DNA from: Bacillus paramycoides | GTDB taxonomy: Bacteria; Bacillota; Bacilli; Bacillales; Bacillaceae_G | Direction of reading: 5' to 3' | DNA length: 64,000 nt | Assembly: GCF_001884235.1 (NCBI RefSeq) | Contig: NZ_MAOI01000079.1 | Span: 124,001 to 188,000 of the forward strand | Shown here: positions 8,482-18,895 of the stretch, in pieces | Numbering within the stretch: the stretch's first letter is position 1 | How the letters are laid out: the number at the start of each line of letters is the position of its first letter | The notes under the pieces: generated by a model | Told to the model about the DNA's origin: nothing | The model's input: only the letters and a program-made list of their open reading frames with translations | Database searches by the model: none | Position numbers and translations under genes: made by a program

Positions 8482-10044
8482 TTACAGTGCACCTGGGGCC
8501 ATCCACATATGGGATGTGAGACCTTTATCGGCTAAGGAAAGTTGACTTTCATACACTGTTTTCCATGTTTCAAAGAACTCTTTGTAACGCTCATGATTTT
8601 CAGCGTTTGGCTCAAACGTTTTTTCCCACTGTACAAATTGCTCGGCAGTTTCGGCCATTGATTCATAAATACCTGCGCCAACTCCAGCAGCAATAGCCGT
8701 ACCTAAAGCAGCTGCTTCTTTTACAACGGGTACTTTGACTGGGATTCCAAGAACGTCTGAAAGAATTTGCGGCCAAAGCTTTCCTTTAGCAGCACCGCCA
8801 GCAAAGATTACTTCAGAAGGGAATTTACCAGTGAGAGCTTCTATTAATTTCAAGTTGCCGAGTGTAACGAAGGCCGCATTTTCCTCGATCGCGTGAAACA
8901 TTTCTTTCTTTCCGCACTTATCAGCATCTAAGCTTAAATTTAAAAAAGATGGTGCCGCGTGACGCCAAGAAATATAATTCATTACATTTGAAAAAGTAGG
9001 GATAATGCCGTGTGAGCCGGTAGGTACTTCTTTCGCTTGTTCTTCTAGTAAATCATAAGCATCTACACCTAGCTTTTCAGCGAGTCTTTTCTCTTCTTGG
9101 CAAAAAGCATCTCGAAACCATCTCATAACAAGGCCGGGGAAGAAAGCAATTGTTTCATATTGCCATAGGTTAGGAATAGCGTGGCAATTTACACGAACAA
9201 GTGCATTTGAATCTGTTTCTGGTTTTGTTATATTTACTTCCTGTTGCCAAAAACTGCCCCCGCATATAAATGTTTGTTCTGGATTCACGACTCCAGTTCC
9301 GAGCGATGCCATTTGTGCATCTCCGCCTCCAGCAACGACTGGTGTTCCTTCATGTAATCCTGTTAATTCAGCGCTTTGCTTTGTGACATTCCCAATAACT
9401 GAGCCAGCCTCATTTACTTTTGGTGAAAAGGCTAGCATAAGACCACATTGCTCAGCAACCGAGTTATCCCACGCTCTATTTTGTAAATCGAATATACCGG
9501 ACGTACATCCATTGGAAGGATCAATTTGCAAGATTCCGCACAATTTATATAAAATCCAATCGTTTAACATCGTAAAGGAATGAATGTTTCTGTATACATC
9601 TGGCTCATGCTTTTTTATCCAAAGCAAGCGAGGTAAAGCACCTAATGAAAATGTTTGACCTGACTTTTTATATAAATCTTCTTCAATTTCGGAACGAATT
9701 TGTTTTAGTTCACTAACTTCTGCTGATGCGCGGCCATCAACATTTGCACAAGCCCATATTTCTTGCCCGTTTTTATCGTATAAAACAAATCCTTCGCGCA
9801 TGCTCGTTGCACTTATACCTTTAATAGAAGAGGGGGACGTATTACTTTTTTGCAGAACATCCTTCGTACATTCTTGAACGAGCTTCCAGTTTTCTTTTAC
9901 ATCAAAATTCATTGAACCAGGATAACGAAGATCTGATTTATGAACCCATTCTTTTTGACTAACTGCAAGCTGATTTCCTTGTAAATCAAACAGGACTGCT
10001 CGAATACTTCCTGTACCAGCATCGTAAGCTAATAAAGAGGACAT
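8482..10044 (-). CDS. lsrK: LsrK, autoinducer-2 kinase (FGGY family)
   Basis: 520 residues, the usual length. LLAYDAGTGSIRAVLFD is the ATP-binding first strand of FGGY kinases; GGGDAQMASLGTG and the C-terminal VIFAGGAAKGKLWPQILSDVLG are the second family signature. LsrK phosphorylates AI-2 in the cytoplasm, trapping it and making the inducer of LsrR. Its ATG overlaps the lsrR stop codon by one base (TAATG), which indicates translational coupling. AAGGAAGGTGAC is the ribosome site. Confidence 0.93.
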   Translation of the reverse strand: MSSLLAYDAGTGSIRAVLFDLQGNQLAVSQKEWVHKSDLRYPGSMNFDVKENWKLVQECTKDVLQKSNTSPSSIKGISATSMREGFVLYDKNGQEIWACANVDGRASAEVSELKQIRSEIEEDLYKKSGQTFSLGALPRLLWIKKHEPDVYRNIHSFTMLNDWILYKLCGILQIDPSNGCTSGIFDLQNRAWDNSVAEQCGLMLAFSPKVNEAGSVIGNVTKQSAELTGLHEGTPVVAGGGDAQMASLGTGVVNPEQTFICGGSFWQQEVNITKPETDSNALVRVNCHAIPNLWQYETIAFFPGLVMRWFRDAFCQEEKRLAEKLGVDAYDLLEEQAKEVPTGSHGIIPTFSNVMNYISWRHAAPSFLNLSLDADKCGKKEMFHAIEENAAFVTLGNLKLIEALTGKFPSEVIFAGGAAKGKLWPQILSDVLGIPVKVPVVKEAAALGTAIAAGVGAGIYESMAETAEQFVQWEKTFEPNAENHERYKEFFETWKTVYESQLSLADKGLTSHMWMAPGAL

Positions 10045-10976
10045 TAAGAGTCACCTTCCTTTCTTAATAAGGAGAGGGCAGTTTCTTCATCGGTAATTAA
10101 TGTATGAATGAATTTTCCTTTTAAGGCGCCATAAATTGCATCTAACTTTTCAGTGCCACCAGCTACACCAACGACATGTTTCATATTTTGAAGAACAGAG
10201 AGTGGTGTGCCGATAAGACGGTTATGATGGGGAAGTTCTAATTGTTTTCCGTCAGTATTATAAAATTGACCTAAAATATCTCCGGCCCCGTTCTGACTAC
10301 GTATATACGTCATTTCATGTAGCGTTAATTTTTCTTCTTTCACAATTGTGGCATCTTGTGATAAACCTCCAATGCCAACTACTGCTGTATGTGCGAGTGA
10401 AGCGACGTGAAGCATATCTTTCACACTCGGCTCTGATAGAATACTTTGTGCCATTTCGTTTGTGGATGCTAGAAAAGGGGTAGGAATGATGTGAAGGTCT
10501 CCTTGCATGTAGTTCAAATAGTTTTGCTTCCTCGGAATATAGTGGTTAACACCGCCTGTAAGAGTAACGATTGAAAGACTCATAGAAGTTTCAAAATGAA
10601 TGTTTTCTAGCATTTTACTTATCGTTTCTCCCCAGCCAATGCCAAGTAAATCTCCTTGTTGCAGATGAGTTTCTAAATATTGTGCAGCAGCTTTTCCGAG
10701 TGAAGATGTATAATCTTCAGTTGGCGTTGGAATAACGAAAGCGTCTTTTAGATGGAATTTTTTCATAAGGTCACGTTCGATGCTTAAACAGTGTAAACCA
10801 GTACCTTTTACGTGAAATGTAACGACACCTTCCGTACGTGCTTTATCTAACAACCGAACGACTTTATTTCTTGAAATGTGAAGAAGTGAAGCAATCTCCT
10901 GTTGCGTTAGTTGATCTTTATAATAGTACCAAGCTACTTTAGTTAACAAATTTTCTTCAAAGTTCAGCTGTGACAT
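10044..10976 (-). CDS. lsrR: LsrR, AI-2-phosphate-responsive repressor (SorC/DeoR family)
   Basis: 310 residues. The N-terminal helix-turn-helix is LTQQEIASLLHISRNKVVRLLDKARTEG, followed by a SorC sugar-phosphate-binding domain (GIGWGETISKM, VGIGGLSQDATIV, GVAGGTEKLDAIYGALKG). It should repress both lsr arms until phospho-AI-2 binds. TTG at 10997 is an upstream in-frame start, but AAAGGA is best placed for the second ATG (MSQLNFEENLL) at 10976. First gene of the leftward arm, divergent from lsrA across a 197-base control region. Confidence 0.9.
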   Translation of the reverse strand: MSQLNFEENLLTKVAWYYYKDQLTQQEIASLLHISRNKVVRLLDKARTEGVVTFHVKGTGLHCLSIERDLMKKFHLKDAFVIPTPTEDYTSSLGKAAAQYLETHLQQGDLLGIGWGETISKMLENIHFETSMSLSIVTLTGGVNHYIPRKQNYLNYMQGDLHIIPTPFLASTNEMAQSILSEPSVKDMLHVASLAHTAVVGIGGLSQDATIVKEEKLTLHEMTYIRSQNGAGDILGQFYNTDGKQLELPHHNRLIGTPLSVLQNMKHVVGVAGGTEKLDAIYGALKGKFIHTLITDEETALSLLRKEGDS

Positions 10977-11066
10977 TCTCTTCATTCCTTTCAACAAATG
11001 ACCAATGCTTAAACATATGTGTTCGTTATTTTGTTTATTCCAGTTGAAACGATAATTAGCCCAGTG

Positions 11067-11151
11067 AAAAAAATGTTCTAGATATGAAAAAAGGAATATA
11101 CAATGCTACAAAACAAGTAGAACAAAAAATCATTTTCTCAAAAAATGTTCT
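11067..11151. promoter_or_regulatory. candidate LsrR operators in the lsrR-lsrA control region
   Basis: AAAAAATGTTCT occurs twice (11068-11079 and 11140-11151). AGAACA at 11119-11124 is the inverted half-site of TGTTCT at 11146-11151, with 21 bases between. A further AACATATGTGTTC lies at 11012-11024. These repeated half-sites between divergent lsr genes are the natural place for LsrR binding; assignment is inference. Confidence 0.45.
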
Positions 11152-11173
11152 GCATAAAGGCAGGTGACATCAT

Positions 11174-12667
11174 GTGGAGAATGTGCCCTTATTACAAGTT
11201 ACAAAGATGAGTAAATCTTTTTCAGATCAACTCGTATTAAAAGAAGTCAATTTACAATTAGAGTGCGGAGATGTATACGCTTTAGTTGGAGGAAATGGTG
11301 CCGGGAAATCAACGTTAATGAAAATATTAACAGGTTTGTATTCATACGATTCAGGCAAGATGTATGTGAAAGGGGAAGTACAACAGTTTTCAAACACAGC
11401 AGAAGCACATCAACATGGTATTTATTTAATACCACAAGAGCCACTCATCTTTCCTCATATGACAATTGAAGAGAACATTTGTATCGGAATGAAAGTGAAA
11501 AAGAAAGAGCTTCGAAATAAGATTAATAAGTTGCTAGAAGATTTAGGATGGAACATTCAACTTCATGAGCTAGGGTTATCATTATCAATTGCCCAGCAAC
11601 AATTAGTAGAAATATTGAGGGGATTAATAAGGGAAGCTGAGATTCTTATTTTAGATGAGCCAACATCGACATTAACAACTCACGAAATTAAAAGTCTTTT
11701 TGTGTTGATGAAAAGTTTAAGAGAAAAAGGTATTGGTATGATTTACATTACACATCGTTTTCCAGAAATCTTTGAAATTGCGAATAAAGTAGCGATTTTA
11801 CGTGACGGAATGATTGTAAGTCAAGGCGATGTATCGAGTTATACATATGACATGCTAATGGAGGGGTTATTACCGAAAGGATATAAACTTGAGGAGAAGA
11901 AAGAGATCATCCAAGAGGAAACAGAGTATTCGGAAAAAATATTAGATGTCACGAATGTGTCCGGTTATGCATTTCAAAATATATCATTTACTGTACACGC
12001 TGGAGAAGTTGTTGGGATTGCAGGTATCGTCGGATCCGGTAGGACTGAACTAGCGGAATCAATATTTGGATTAATGCCTTTGAAATCAGGTTCCGTCTTA
12101 TTAGAGGGGAAATCTATTACAAAGTATTCGATACAGAAGCGAATAGAGGAAGGTATGGTGTATGTACCGGAAGACCGAGCTGGGAATGGCATTTTTTCAA
12201 TTGCGTCTGTGAAAGAAAATATAACGTCTGCATCTTTAAACAGTACGAGTAGCTTCTTTTTAAATAACAAAAAAGAAAGCGCTTTAACGAATTCGTATAT
12301 AAACCAGTTTCGAATTGTTGTCCCTCATATGAATGAAGAGATGACATCTTTATCAGGTGGGAACCAACAGAAGGTAGTGCTAGCGAAATATCTTGCATGT
12401 AATCCGAAAGTGATAATTCTTGATGAACCGACCCGGGGTATTGATGCGAAAGCAAGACTAGAAGTATACGAAACTATACAAAGTTTGAAGAGAGAGGGCC
12501 TTGCGATCATATTAATTTCTTCAGATCTGGAAGAAATCGTTCAATTAGCGGATCGTGTATATGTGATGAGGAACGGAGAATTCGTCTCTCATATAGAGAA
12601 GAAGGAAATGAGTATAGATGAAGTTACACGCCTTGCATATGGAGGAAAGGGAGGTGTAACGGAGTGA
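11174..12667 (+). CDS. lsrA: LsrA, AI-2 ABC importer ATP-binding protein
   Basis: 497 residues with two fused ABC domains, as in sugar importers. First domain: Walker A GGNGAGKST at 39-47, Walker B EILILDEPTSTL. Second domain: degenerate P-loop GIVGSGRTE, signature LSGGNQQKVVLAKYL, Walker B VIILDEPTRGID. It powers AI-2 uptake through LsrC and LsrD. The start is GTG; an ATG two bases earlier is in another frame. The stop overlaps the lsrC start by four bases, so the genes are coupled. Confidence 0.93.
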   Translation: MENVPLLQVTKMSKSFSDQLVLKEVNLQLECGDVYALVGGNGAGKSTLMKILTGLYSYDSGKMYVKGEVQQFSNTAEAHQHGIYLIPQEPLIFPHMTIEENICIGMKVKKKELRNKINKLLEDLGWNIQLHELGLSLSIAQQQLVEILRGLIREAEILILDEPTSTLTTHEIKSLFVLMKSLREKGIGMIYITHRFPEIFEIANKVAILRDGMIVSQGDVSSYTYDMLMEGLLPKGYKLEEKKEIIQEETEYSEKILDVTNVSGYAFQNISFTVHAGEVVGIAGIVGSGRTELAESIFGLMPLKSGSVLLEGKSITKYSIQKRIEEGMVYVPEDRAGNGIFSIASVKENITSASLNSTSSFFLNNKKESALTNSYINQFRIVVPHMNEEMTSLSGGNQQKVVLAKYLACNPKVIILDEPTRGIDAKARLEVYETIQSLKREGLAIILISSDLEEIVQLADRVYVMRNGEFVSHIEKKEMSIDEVTRLAYGGKGGVTE

Positions 12668-13632
12668 AACGTGTATTTAAAATGCATGAGACGTCTATTA
12701 TTATTTTATTACTTCTATACATAGCTTTCGTTGGAGTAATGAACCCTAGTTTTGTTCAGTTTAGTTCCTTATCTTTAATAATGAAATCTAGCGTTATTTT
12801 AGTTATTTTGGCAATCGGTCAATCTTTCGTATTGTTTACGAAAAATATAGATGTATCAGTAGGATCTAGTATGGGATTAAGTGCAGCGGTTTGTGGGATG
12901 TTGTTAACAGATGGATACAGTACTTTTATTTCAATATTTGCGGCAATTATACTTGGCGCACTAATCGGTCTGGTAAATGGGATTGGCGTTACGAAGTTTC
13001 GAGTACCAGCTATTATTATGACATTAGGAATGCTCGGGATTATTAGAGGAGCAATGTTAATATTCACGGGCGGAAAGTGGATTGAAGATATACCTAATGA
13101 GTATAAACAAATTTCTTCTATTATGATGCTCGGTATTCCGATAACGGTATGGATAGTTCTTATCATATTACTACTACTATATTTCTTTTTAATGAAAGTT
13201 CAAATTGGAAGATATTTTTATGCGGTAGGTGATAATGAAGATGGCGCAAGACTAATTGGAATACCTGTAGATCAGGTGGAAATATTTGCTTTCATCATAT
13301 CGGGCATAAGCGCCGGGCTCGCTGGGTGTATATTCGTCATGAATATTGGATTCGTTCCAAATCAAACAGGTACAGGGATAGAACTACAAGTTATCGCAGC
13401 AGCTGTTTTAGGCGGTATTCAATTAAAAGGAGGAACAGGTTCTATATTTGGAGCCGCGCTAGGTGCGTTATTTTTAGAAGTGATAAGCAGTTCACTCGTC
13501 TTTTTAAAAATACCTGCATTTTGGAATAGTGCTATATCAGGATTTTTACTTTTACTCATCATCATATTAGATAGTGTATTAAAAAAATGGAAGAAACTCC
13601 GGCAACTAGAAGAAAGGAGGGTGAATCTATGA
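12664..13632 (+). CDS. lsrC: LsrC, AI-2 ABC importer permease
   Basis: 322 residues, about nine or ten membrane segments, BPD_transp_2 (ribose-type) permease. GQSFVLFTKNIDVSVGSSMG and NGIGVTKFRVPAIIMTLGMLGIIRG are family-typical loops. ABC contact region GARLIGIPVDQVEIFAFIISG. GTG start inside the lsrA stop. Pairs with LsrD to form the membrane channel. Confidence 0.92.
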   Translation: MKRVFKMHETSIIILLLLYIAFVGVMNPSFVQFSSLSLIMKSSVILVILAIGQSFVLFTKNIDVSVGSSMGLSAAVCGMLLTDGYSTFISIFAAIILGALIGLVNGIGVTKFRVPAIIMTLGMLGIIRGAMLIFTGGKWIEDIPNEYKQISSIMMLGIPITVWIVLIILLLLYFFLMKVQIGRYFYAVGDNEDGARLIGIPVDQVEIFAFIISGISAGLAGCIFVMNIGFVPNQTGTGIELQVIAAAVLGGIQLKGGTGSIFGAALGALFLEVISSSLVFLKIPAFWNSAISGFLLLLIIILDSVLKKWKKLRQLEERRVNL

Positions 13633-14627
13633 AAGGAATACGTAGCTTGTATAGATGGGAAGGCGTTCTTCTCTTATTGCTCCTCGTAGAATTCATTCTC
13701 TTTGGTTTCGTAAATAGTGATTTTTTAAACATTAGTAATCTCCTTTTTAGTATGAATGATTTCCTCATTATTTCAATCGCGGCTATTCCGATGACATTCG
13801 TCATTGTAACAGGCGGAATTGACGTATCAGTAGGATCAATTATGGGGCTTACTTCGATTCTTATCGGAGCCTTTTGGATGAATGGTATGCCTATAATGTT
13901 AGCCGTTATCGTTGCTCTTGTAATAAGTTGTATAGCGGGCGGTTTAAATGGCCTCATTATTAAAATGACAGATGTAGAACCTCTTGTCGTAACACTTGGA
14001 ACGATGTTTTTATATGCAGGAATCGCCCTTGTTATTTCAGGAGGATCAGGAGCCGCTGGTTATGAAGGGATAAGTGGTTTGCCGGATACGTATGTGCAAC
14101 TGGCAAATGGTTGTTTTATAGGGATTCCTAATTTATTATGGCTCCTTGTCATATTAACGATTGTATTTACGATATTGTTTCATCGTACAACATACGGTCG
14201 CCACGCAAAATTAACTGGAGCAAATGAAAGTACGGCGAAATATTCCGGGATTCGAACGAAGAAAGTAGTTATTATTGCTTACGTACTTTCGGGGTTAGGA
14301 GGTGGATTAGGAGGAGCTTTCTTAACTGCATATTTTGGTTCAGCTCGTGCTGATATTGGAAGTGAAACGATTTTGCCAGTAATTACGGCAGTTGTGTTAG
14401 GCGGGACACTTATTACAGGCGGAAAAGGGAGTATTATTGGGACAGTACTAGCGAGTATTTTTATAGGACTCATGCAGTACGGTTTGCAAATGACCGGCTT
14501 AACGAATGAACAATCAAATGTAGTAATTGGTATTATCCTTATTGTTTCTGTTATTATGAGACATTTCAAATTACAACGATTCACTACGGGGAAAAGAAGG
14601 AATTTGCATAAGGGGGAAATGTCATGA
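13629..14627 (+). CDS. lsrD: LsrD, AI-2 ABC importer permease
   Basis: 332 residues, a second BPD_transp_2 permease with the same plan as Lsr[21 protein letters not shown] near the start and [30 protein letters not shown] before the last helices. The frame opens at 13587, but AAAGGAGG at 13613-13620 sets ATG 13629, which overlaps the lsrC stop by four bases (ATGA). It likewise ends over the start of lsrB. Confidence 0.92.
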   Translation: MKGIRSLYRWEGVLLLLLLVEFILFGFVNSDFLNISNLLFSMNDFLIISIAAIPMTFVIVTGGIDVSVGSIMGLTSILIGAFWMNGMPIMLAVIVALVISCIAGGLNGLIIKMTDVEPLVVTLGTMFLYAGIALVISGGSGAAGYEGISGLPDTYVQLANGCFIGIPNLLWLLVILTIVFTILFHRTTYGRHAKLTGANESTAKYSGIRTKKVVIIAYVLSGLGGGLGGAFLTAYFGSARADIGSETILPVITAVVLGGTLITGGKGSIIGTVLASIFIGLMQYGLQMTGLTNEQSNVVIGIILIVSVIMRHFKLQRFTTGKRRNLHKGEMS

Positions 14628-15667
14628 AGAAAAAACTGGGGATTGTTATTATTATGTGTATTTGTTTAATCGGCTTAATCGCTTGTTCTAGTCAAACAGC
14701 GGATAAGAAAAAAGCAGATGATGTAAAATTTGCATTCATTCCGAAATTAACAGGGGTTGGGTTCTTCACATCGGGCGGTGAAGGTGCAAAAGAAATGGGA
14801 GATAAGTTAGGCGTACAAGTGAAGTATGATGGACCGTCTGAGGCAAGTGTATCAGGGCAAGTAAAATATATAAACAATTTCATTAATCAAAACTACGATG
14901 CGATTATGGTTTCATCTACGTCAGTTGATGGTCTCTCACAATCATTACAACGCGCAAAGAAAAAAGGGATGACCGTATTAACGTGGGATTCTGATGTGAA
15001 TCCGAAAGACCGTTCGTTTTATATTAGCCAAGGTACACCAGAACAACTTGCAAACTTATTAATTGAAATGACTTCTAAGCAAATTGGAGATAAAGGAAAA
15101 GTAGCATTTTTTTACTCAAGCCCGACAGTAACAGATCAAAATCAATGGGTAACGAAGGCGAAAGAGATTATTAAAGAGAAATATCCGAATTGGGAAATTG
15201 TAACGACGCAATATGGTGAAAACAATGCACAAAAATCTTTATCAGTCGGGGAGAGTATTTTAAAAACGTATCCGGATATTAACGCAGTCATTTGTCCAGA
15301 TGCAACGGCACTTCCAGCAATGGCGCAAGCAGCAGAGAATTTAAAAATGGATAAAAAAGTAGTCGTAACTGGATTTTCGACACCAAACGTTATGCGTGAT
15401 TATGTAAAACGAGGAACGGTACAACAATTCGGATTATGGGATGTAAAACAACAAGGTGCACTCGCAACGTATGTTGCAAATGAAATTGTTGTAAAAGGGA
15501 AAAAATTAAAAGTAGGGGATAGCTTCGAAGTAAAAGGAATCGGGAAAGTGAAAGTAGAACCAAACTCTATTCAAGGGTATGATTATGAGGCCGAAGGAAA
15601 TGGTATAATCGTATTGCCAGAACGAGTTGTATTTACGAAGGATAATATCGATAAATATAATTTTTAA
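14624..15667 (+). CDS. lsrB: LsrB, AI-2-binding lipoprotein
   Basis: 347 residues. A lipoprotein signal peptide ends in LIAC with the lipidated cysteine at residue 21, so the receptor is tethered outside the membrane. The body is a periplasmic-binding-protein fold ([20 protein letters not shown] at the start, [40 protein letters not shown]). These segments fall where known LsrB receptors place AI-2-contacting Lys, Asp, Gln, Pro and Ala residues. Last gene of lsrACDB. Confidence 0.93.
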   Translation: MKKKLGIVIIMCICLIGLIACSSQTADKKKADDVKFAFIPKLTGVGFFTSGGEGAKEMGDKLGVQVKYDGPSEASVSGQVKYINNFINQNYDAIMVSSTSVDGLSQSLQRAKKKGMTVLTWDSDVNPKDRSFYISQGTPEQLANLLIEMTSKQIGDKGKVAFFYSSPTVTDQNQWVTKAKEIIKEKYPNWEIVTTQYGENNAQKSLSVGESILKTYPDINAVICPDATALPAMAQAAENLKMDKKVVVTGFSTPNVMRDYVKRGTVQQFGLWDVKQQGALATYVANEIVVKGKKLKVGDSFEVKGIGKVKVEPNSIQGYDYEAEGNGIIVLPERVVFTKDNIDKYNF

Positions 15668-15690
15668 TAGTGTTTGGTAGTTGAATATAT

Positions 15691-15748
15691 GTCGTTTTTT
15701 GTCGGTAAGTCGATATGATTTGAAAATCGCCGATATAATTTCATTCAC
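15691..15748 (+). repeat. dispersed intergenic repeat, copy 2
   Basis: GTCGGTAAGTCGATATGATT at 15701-15720, continued by AAAATCGCCGATATAATTTC, aligns with copies at 35893-35957 and 47052-47155. It lies between the lsrB stop and its terminator. Confidence 0.65.
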
Positions 15749-15772
15749 TATATTTCTTCGTTATACAAAGTA

Positions 15773-15804
15773 AAAAAACGTCCGAATATATCGGACGTTT
15801 TTAT
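15773..15804. terminator. terminator between lsrB and mqo
   Basis: AAAAACGTCCGA pairs with TCGGACGTTTTT around ATATA. A and T tracts lie on both sides, so it can serve the convergent lsr and mqo transcripts. Confidence 0.88.
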
Positions 15805-15828
15805 TATGTCGTTTTTAAAATCTATTCA

Positions 15829-17331
15829 TTAATTATGCACAGCTTCTTTTTCATTTAACCCAAGTGTGCGTCCTGTTGAAGCGTGAAGTTCCTGGAACAG
15901 TCTTGGATTTTCCGTTAGTGACATGCCATAAGAAGGGATCATTTCTCTTATCTTTGGCTCCCATGCTACTATACGTTCTGGGAAGCATTTTTCTAATACT
16001 TCAAGCATAACGTGAACAGCAGTAGAAGCACCTGGAGAAGCACCAAGTAACGCAGCGATTGATCCGTCAGATGCACTAACAACTTCTGTACCAAATTGAA
16101 GTGTTCCTTTACCACCAGCATCAGTATCTTTAATTACTTGCACACGTTGTCCAGCAACTACAATATCCCAATCTTCACTTTTCGCGTTCGGAATAAACTC
16201 ACGTAATTCTTCCATACGTTTTTCGTGTGATAACATAACTTGTTGAATTAAGTATTTTGTTAATCCCATCTCTTTTACACCTGCTGCTAACATCGTTAAG
16301 ACGTTATTCGGTTTTACAGAGCCGATTAAATCAAGATTTGAACCTGTTTTTAAGAATTTAGGTGAGAAGCCTGCAAATGGTCCAAACAGTAAAGCTTTTT
16401 TGTTGTCTATATATCTTGTATCAAGGTGAGGTACAGACATTGGTGGAGCACCAACTTTAGCTTTTCCGTATACTTTTGCATGATGCTGCTCTACAACTTT
16501 TTGGTTTTTACATACCATAAATAGTCCACTTACTGGGAATCCTCCAATATGTTTTGACTCAGGAATACCAGTCTTTTGAAGTAGAGGTAGACTACCGCCA
16601 CCGCCGCCGATAAAGACAAATTTCGCAGTATGATGTTCGATTTTGCCACTATTCATATCGTGAACTTTTACTTCCCACAAACCGTTCTTCGTGCGTTTAA
16701 TATTTTCGACACTATGTTTGTAGTTTAGCTCGACATTTTTAGTTTTTAAGTAATCAAACAACATGCGCGTTAACGCACCGAAATTAACATCTGTTCCAGA
16801 ATCAATCTTCGTTGCAGCCATTGGTTCATTAGAGTTACGGCCTTCCATAATGAGTGGAAGCCATTTTTTTAATGTATCAGGTGCATCAGAAAATTCCATT
16901 CCTTCGAATAAAGGATTTTTTGAAAGCGCTTCAAAACGGTTTTTTAGAAACTCTACATTTTTTTCACCTTGCACTAAACTCATATGAGGCAGTGGCATAA
17001 TAAAATCTTGTGGATTACGAATTAGGTTTCTCTTTACAAGATACGCCCAAAATTGTCTTGAAAGTTGAAATTGCTCATTTACTTTGACAGCTTTACCAAT
17101 ATCTATAGATCCGTCAGATTTTTCGGATGTATAGTTAAGCTCACATAGCGCAGAATGTCCTGTACCGGCATTATTCCATTCGTTAGAACTTTCTTCTCCG
17201 GCATTTGCGAGTTTTTCAAATACTTTAATTTCCCATTCAGGTGCCAATTCTTTCAGTAATGATCCTAACGTTGCGCTCATAATTCCAGCGCCAATTAAGA
17301 TAACGTCTGTTTTTTGCTGCATGTTGCTCAT
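15829..17331 (-). CDS. mqo: malate:quinone oxidoreductase
   Basis: 500 residues, usual length. A peripheral membrane flavoprotein that oxidises malate to oxaloacetate and reduces quinone. The FAD-binding Rossmann start is [40 protein letters not shown] and [21 protein letters not shown] are Mqo signatures, and [22 protein letters not shown] is the C-terminal FAD region. It stands alone, convergent with lsrB. No acidic N-terminal signal is seen. Confidence 0.95.
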   Translation of the reverse strand: MSNMQQKTDVILIGAGIMSATLGSLLKELAPEWEIKVFEKLANAGEESSNEWNNAGTGHSALCELNYTSEKSDGSIDIGKAVKVNEQFQLSRQFWAYLVKRNLIRNPQDFIMPLPHMSLVQGEKNVEFLKNRFEALSKNPLFEGMEFSDAPDTLKKWLPLIMEGRNSNEPMAATKIDSGTDVNFGALTRMLFDYLKTKNVELNYKHSVENIKRTKNGLWEVKVHDMNSGKIEHHTAKFVFIGGGGGSLPLLQKTGIPESKHIGGFPVSGLFMVCKNQKVVEQHHAKVYGKAKVGAPPMSVPHLDTRYIDNKKALLFGPFAGFSPKFLKTGSNLDLIGSVKPNNVLTMLAAGVKEMGLTKYLIQQVMLSHEKRMEELREFIPNAKSEDWDIVVAGQRVQVIKDTDAGGKGTLQFGTEVVSASDGSIAALLGASPGASTAVHVMLEVLEKCFPERIVAWEPKIREMIPSYGMSLTENPRLFQELHASTGRTLGLNEKEAVHN

Positions 17332-17761
17332 GATAATCTCTCCATCCCCTATATTGGCAAAAAAGAAAAGGTGTTTTTATTTCTAAGCCGTAAAAAGTAA
17401 ACACCGCCTAGGCCCCACCTAGGAATCTATCTTTTTTGTCTCAATTATATAACCATCTCATAGTCTATTATAATAATTAATAGACTAAAATATCTAGTGT
17501 TATCTGATAATTTTAAACTATTTAACGTTTTATTTCATAGAATTCTTCTGTCATAAGGGTAAAAAGCATTGTAGTAAAGCGGAATTTGGAGAAGAATTCC
17601 AGTTTGATGTTATCTTAAAAAAATTTACTAATACTTTTATTTTTATGTTTTATCTTTGGAAATTTGTAAGAATCTGTGTTTGTGATATCTAATTTGAAGA
17701 AATAGAATAAATAACAAATAATTGGTAAGATTATTCTGAAAATAAAGCAGGAGGGATACCA
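17332..17761. other. 430-base divergent intergenic region before mqo and the DUF2332 gene
   Basis: A/T-rich. The only structure is GCCTAGG at 17406-17412, with a second CCTAGG at 17418-17423, in what would be the mqo leader, followed by a T tract on the plus strand (17430-17436). GAATTC-containing dyads near 17540-17600 look fortuitous. AGGAGGGA precedes the plus-strand gene. Confidence 0.5.
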
Positions 17762-18808
17762 ATGCTTACAAAAGAACAAATCGCAAACTTATTTCGAAAT
17801 TTTTCTGTGAATGAATGTAAAGGATCAAGTGATTTATACGAGTATTTATCAATAAAAATTTCTGAAGATGAGGAAGTTCTTACGTTAGCTTCCTACGCAC
17901 AACCCGGTCAACCAACCCCAAACTTATTATTAGGTGCAGTCCATTATTTATTGTTAAAAGGAATAGAACACAGTTTAAAAAGGTATTATTATAGTTTAGT
18001 TGAAGATGCTGATACCAATTTTGAAAATGCCTTTCACCAATTTAAAGATTTTTGCCTTGTATATCGAGAAGAAATAATTACTTTATTACAAACGAAACTC
18101 GTTCAAACGAATGAAGTAAGACGATGTGCCTATTTGTATCCAATTTTCTGTTACATATTTAATAAAGTGAACAAACCGTTAGCGTTAATTGAAATTGGTA
18201 CAAGTTCTGGATTACAACTGTTTTGGGATCAATATCGTTATTCATATGGAACGGAAGAAGTATTTGGAAACACACAGTCTAATGTTCATTTACAATCAGA
18301 AATAAAAGGGGATAAGAAGCCATCCTTTTTAAAACAAAGTCCACCTGTCGTAGAAAGAATCGGACTAGATTTACATGTGAACGATTTAAATGATGATGAA
18401 GATTATTTATGGTTACGCGCGCTTATTTGGCCAGAACATAAAGAAAGACTTGAACTATTCGATCAAGCAGCAGCGCTTGTAAAAGAAAAATCAGTACAAT
18501 TAATTGAAGGAGACGGTGTAGCGCTTCTCCCATCCATTGCAGATCAAATAAGGGAAGATGCGGTGATTTGTATTTTCCATACACATGTAGCAAACCAAAT
18601 ACCTGACAATGTCAAACATACGCTAGAAAAACAAATTAAAGAAATCGGTGCAAATCGTGATGTATTCCACCTATATAACAACATGTGGGACCGGAACCTT
18701 CATATTGATTATTATATTAACGGAAACGAATATTGTGAAACGGTTGGGGAAACAGAAGGGCATGGAAGATGGTTTAGTTGGAGGCTTGGGGATAGAACTT
18801 TTTGCTAA
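17762..18808 (+). CDS. DUF2332 family protein
   Basis: 348 residues, full length for DUF2332. Family-like features are LASYAQPGQPTPNLLLGAVHYLLL near the start, LIEIGTSSGLQLFWDQYRYSY (resembling a methyltransferase glycine-rich SAM loop), LWLRALIWPEH, and FHTHVANQIP. The central motif hints at an SAM-dependent or Rossmann-like enzyme, but the family has no established function. AGGAGGGATACCA precedes the ATG. It is monocistronic with a terminator after it. Confidence 0.82.
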   Translation: MLTKEQIANLFRNFSVNECKGSSDLYEYLSIKISEDEEVLTLASYAQPGQPTPNLLLGAVHYLLLKGIEHSLKRYYYSLVEDADTNFENAFHQFKDFCLVYREEIITLLQTKLVQTNEVRRCAYLYPIFCYIFNKVNKPLALIEIGTSSGLQLFWDQYRYSYGTEEVFGNTQSNVHLQSEIKGDKKPSFLKQSPPVVERIGLDLHVNDLNDDEDYLWLRALIWPEHKERLELFDQAAALVKEKSVQLIEGDGVALLPSIADQIREDAVICIFHTHVANQIPDNVKHTLEKQIKEIGANRDVFHLYNNMWDRNLHIDYYINGNEYCETVGETEGHGRWFSWRLGDRTFC

Positions 18809-18851
18809 AGCAAACCTAATAGTCATGGGCTTCATCACCAATATTCGTAAT

Positions 18852-18895
18852 AAAAATGGCTGATGGAAGACACTCCATCAGCTATTTTTATTTTT
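18852..18895. terminator. bidirectional terminator
   Basis: AAAAATGGCTGATGGA pairs with TCCATCAGCTATTTTT around AGACAC. T tracts on both strands serve the convergent DUF2332 and 160-residue hypothetical genes. Confidence 0.88.

Noticed and set aside
11041-11063. Catabolite-repression (cre) site before lsrA
   Set aside because: TTGAAACGATAATTA is one base short of the required spacing and lacks the 3' half-site.
17406-17436. CCTAGG dyad before mqo as a terminator
   Set aside because: The stem is short and the T tract is on the strand pointing away from any upstream gene, so it was left as an unexplained dyad in the gap.
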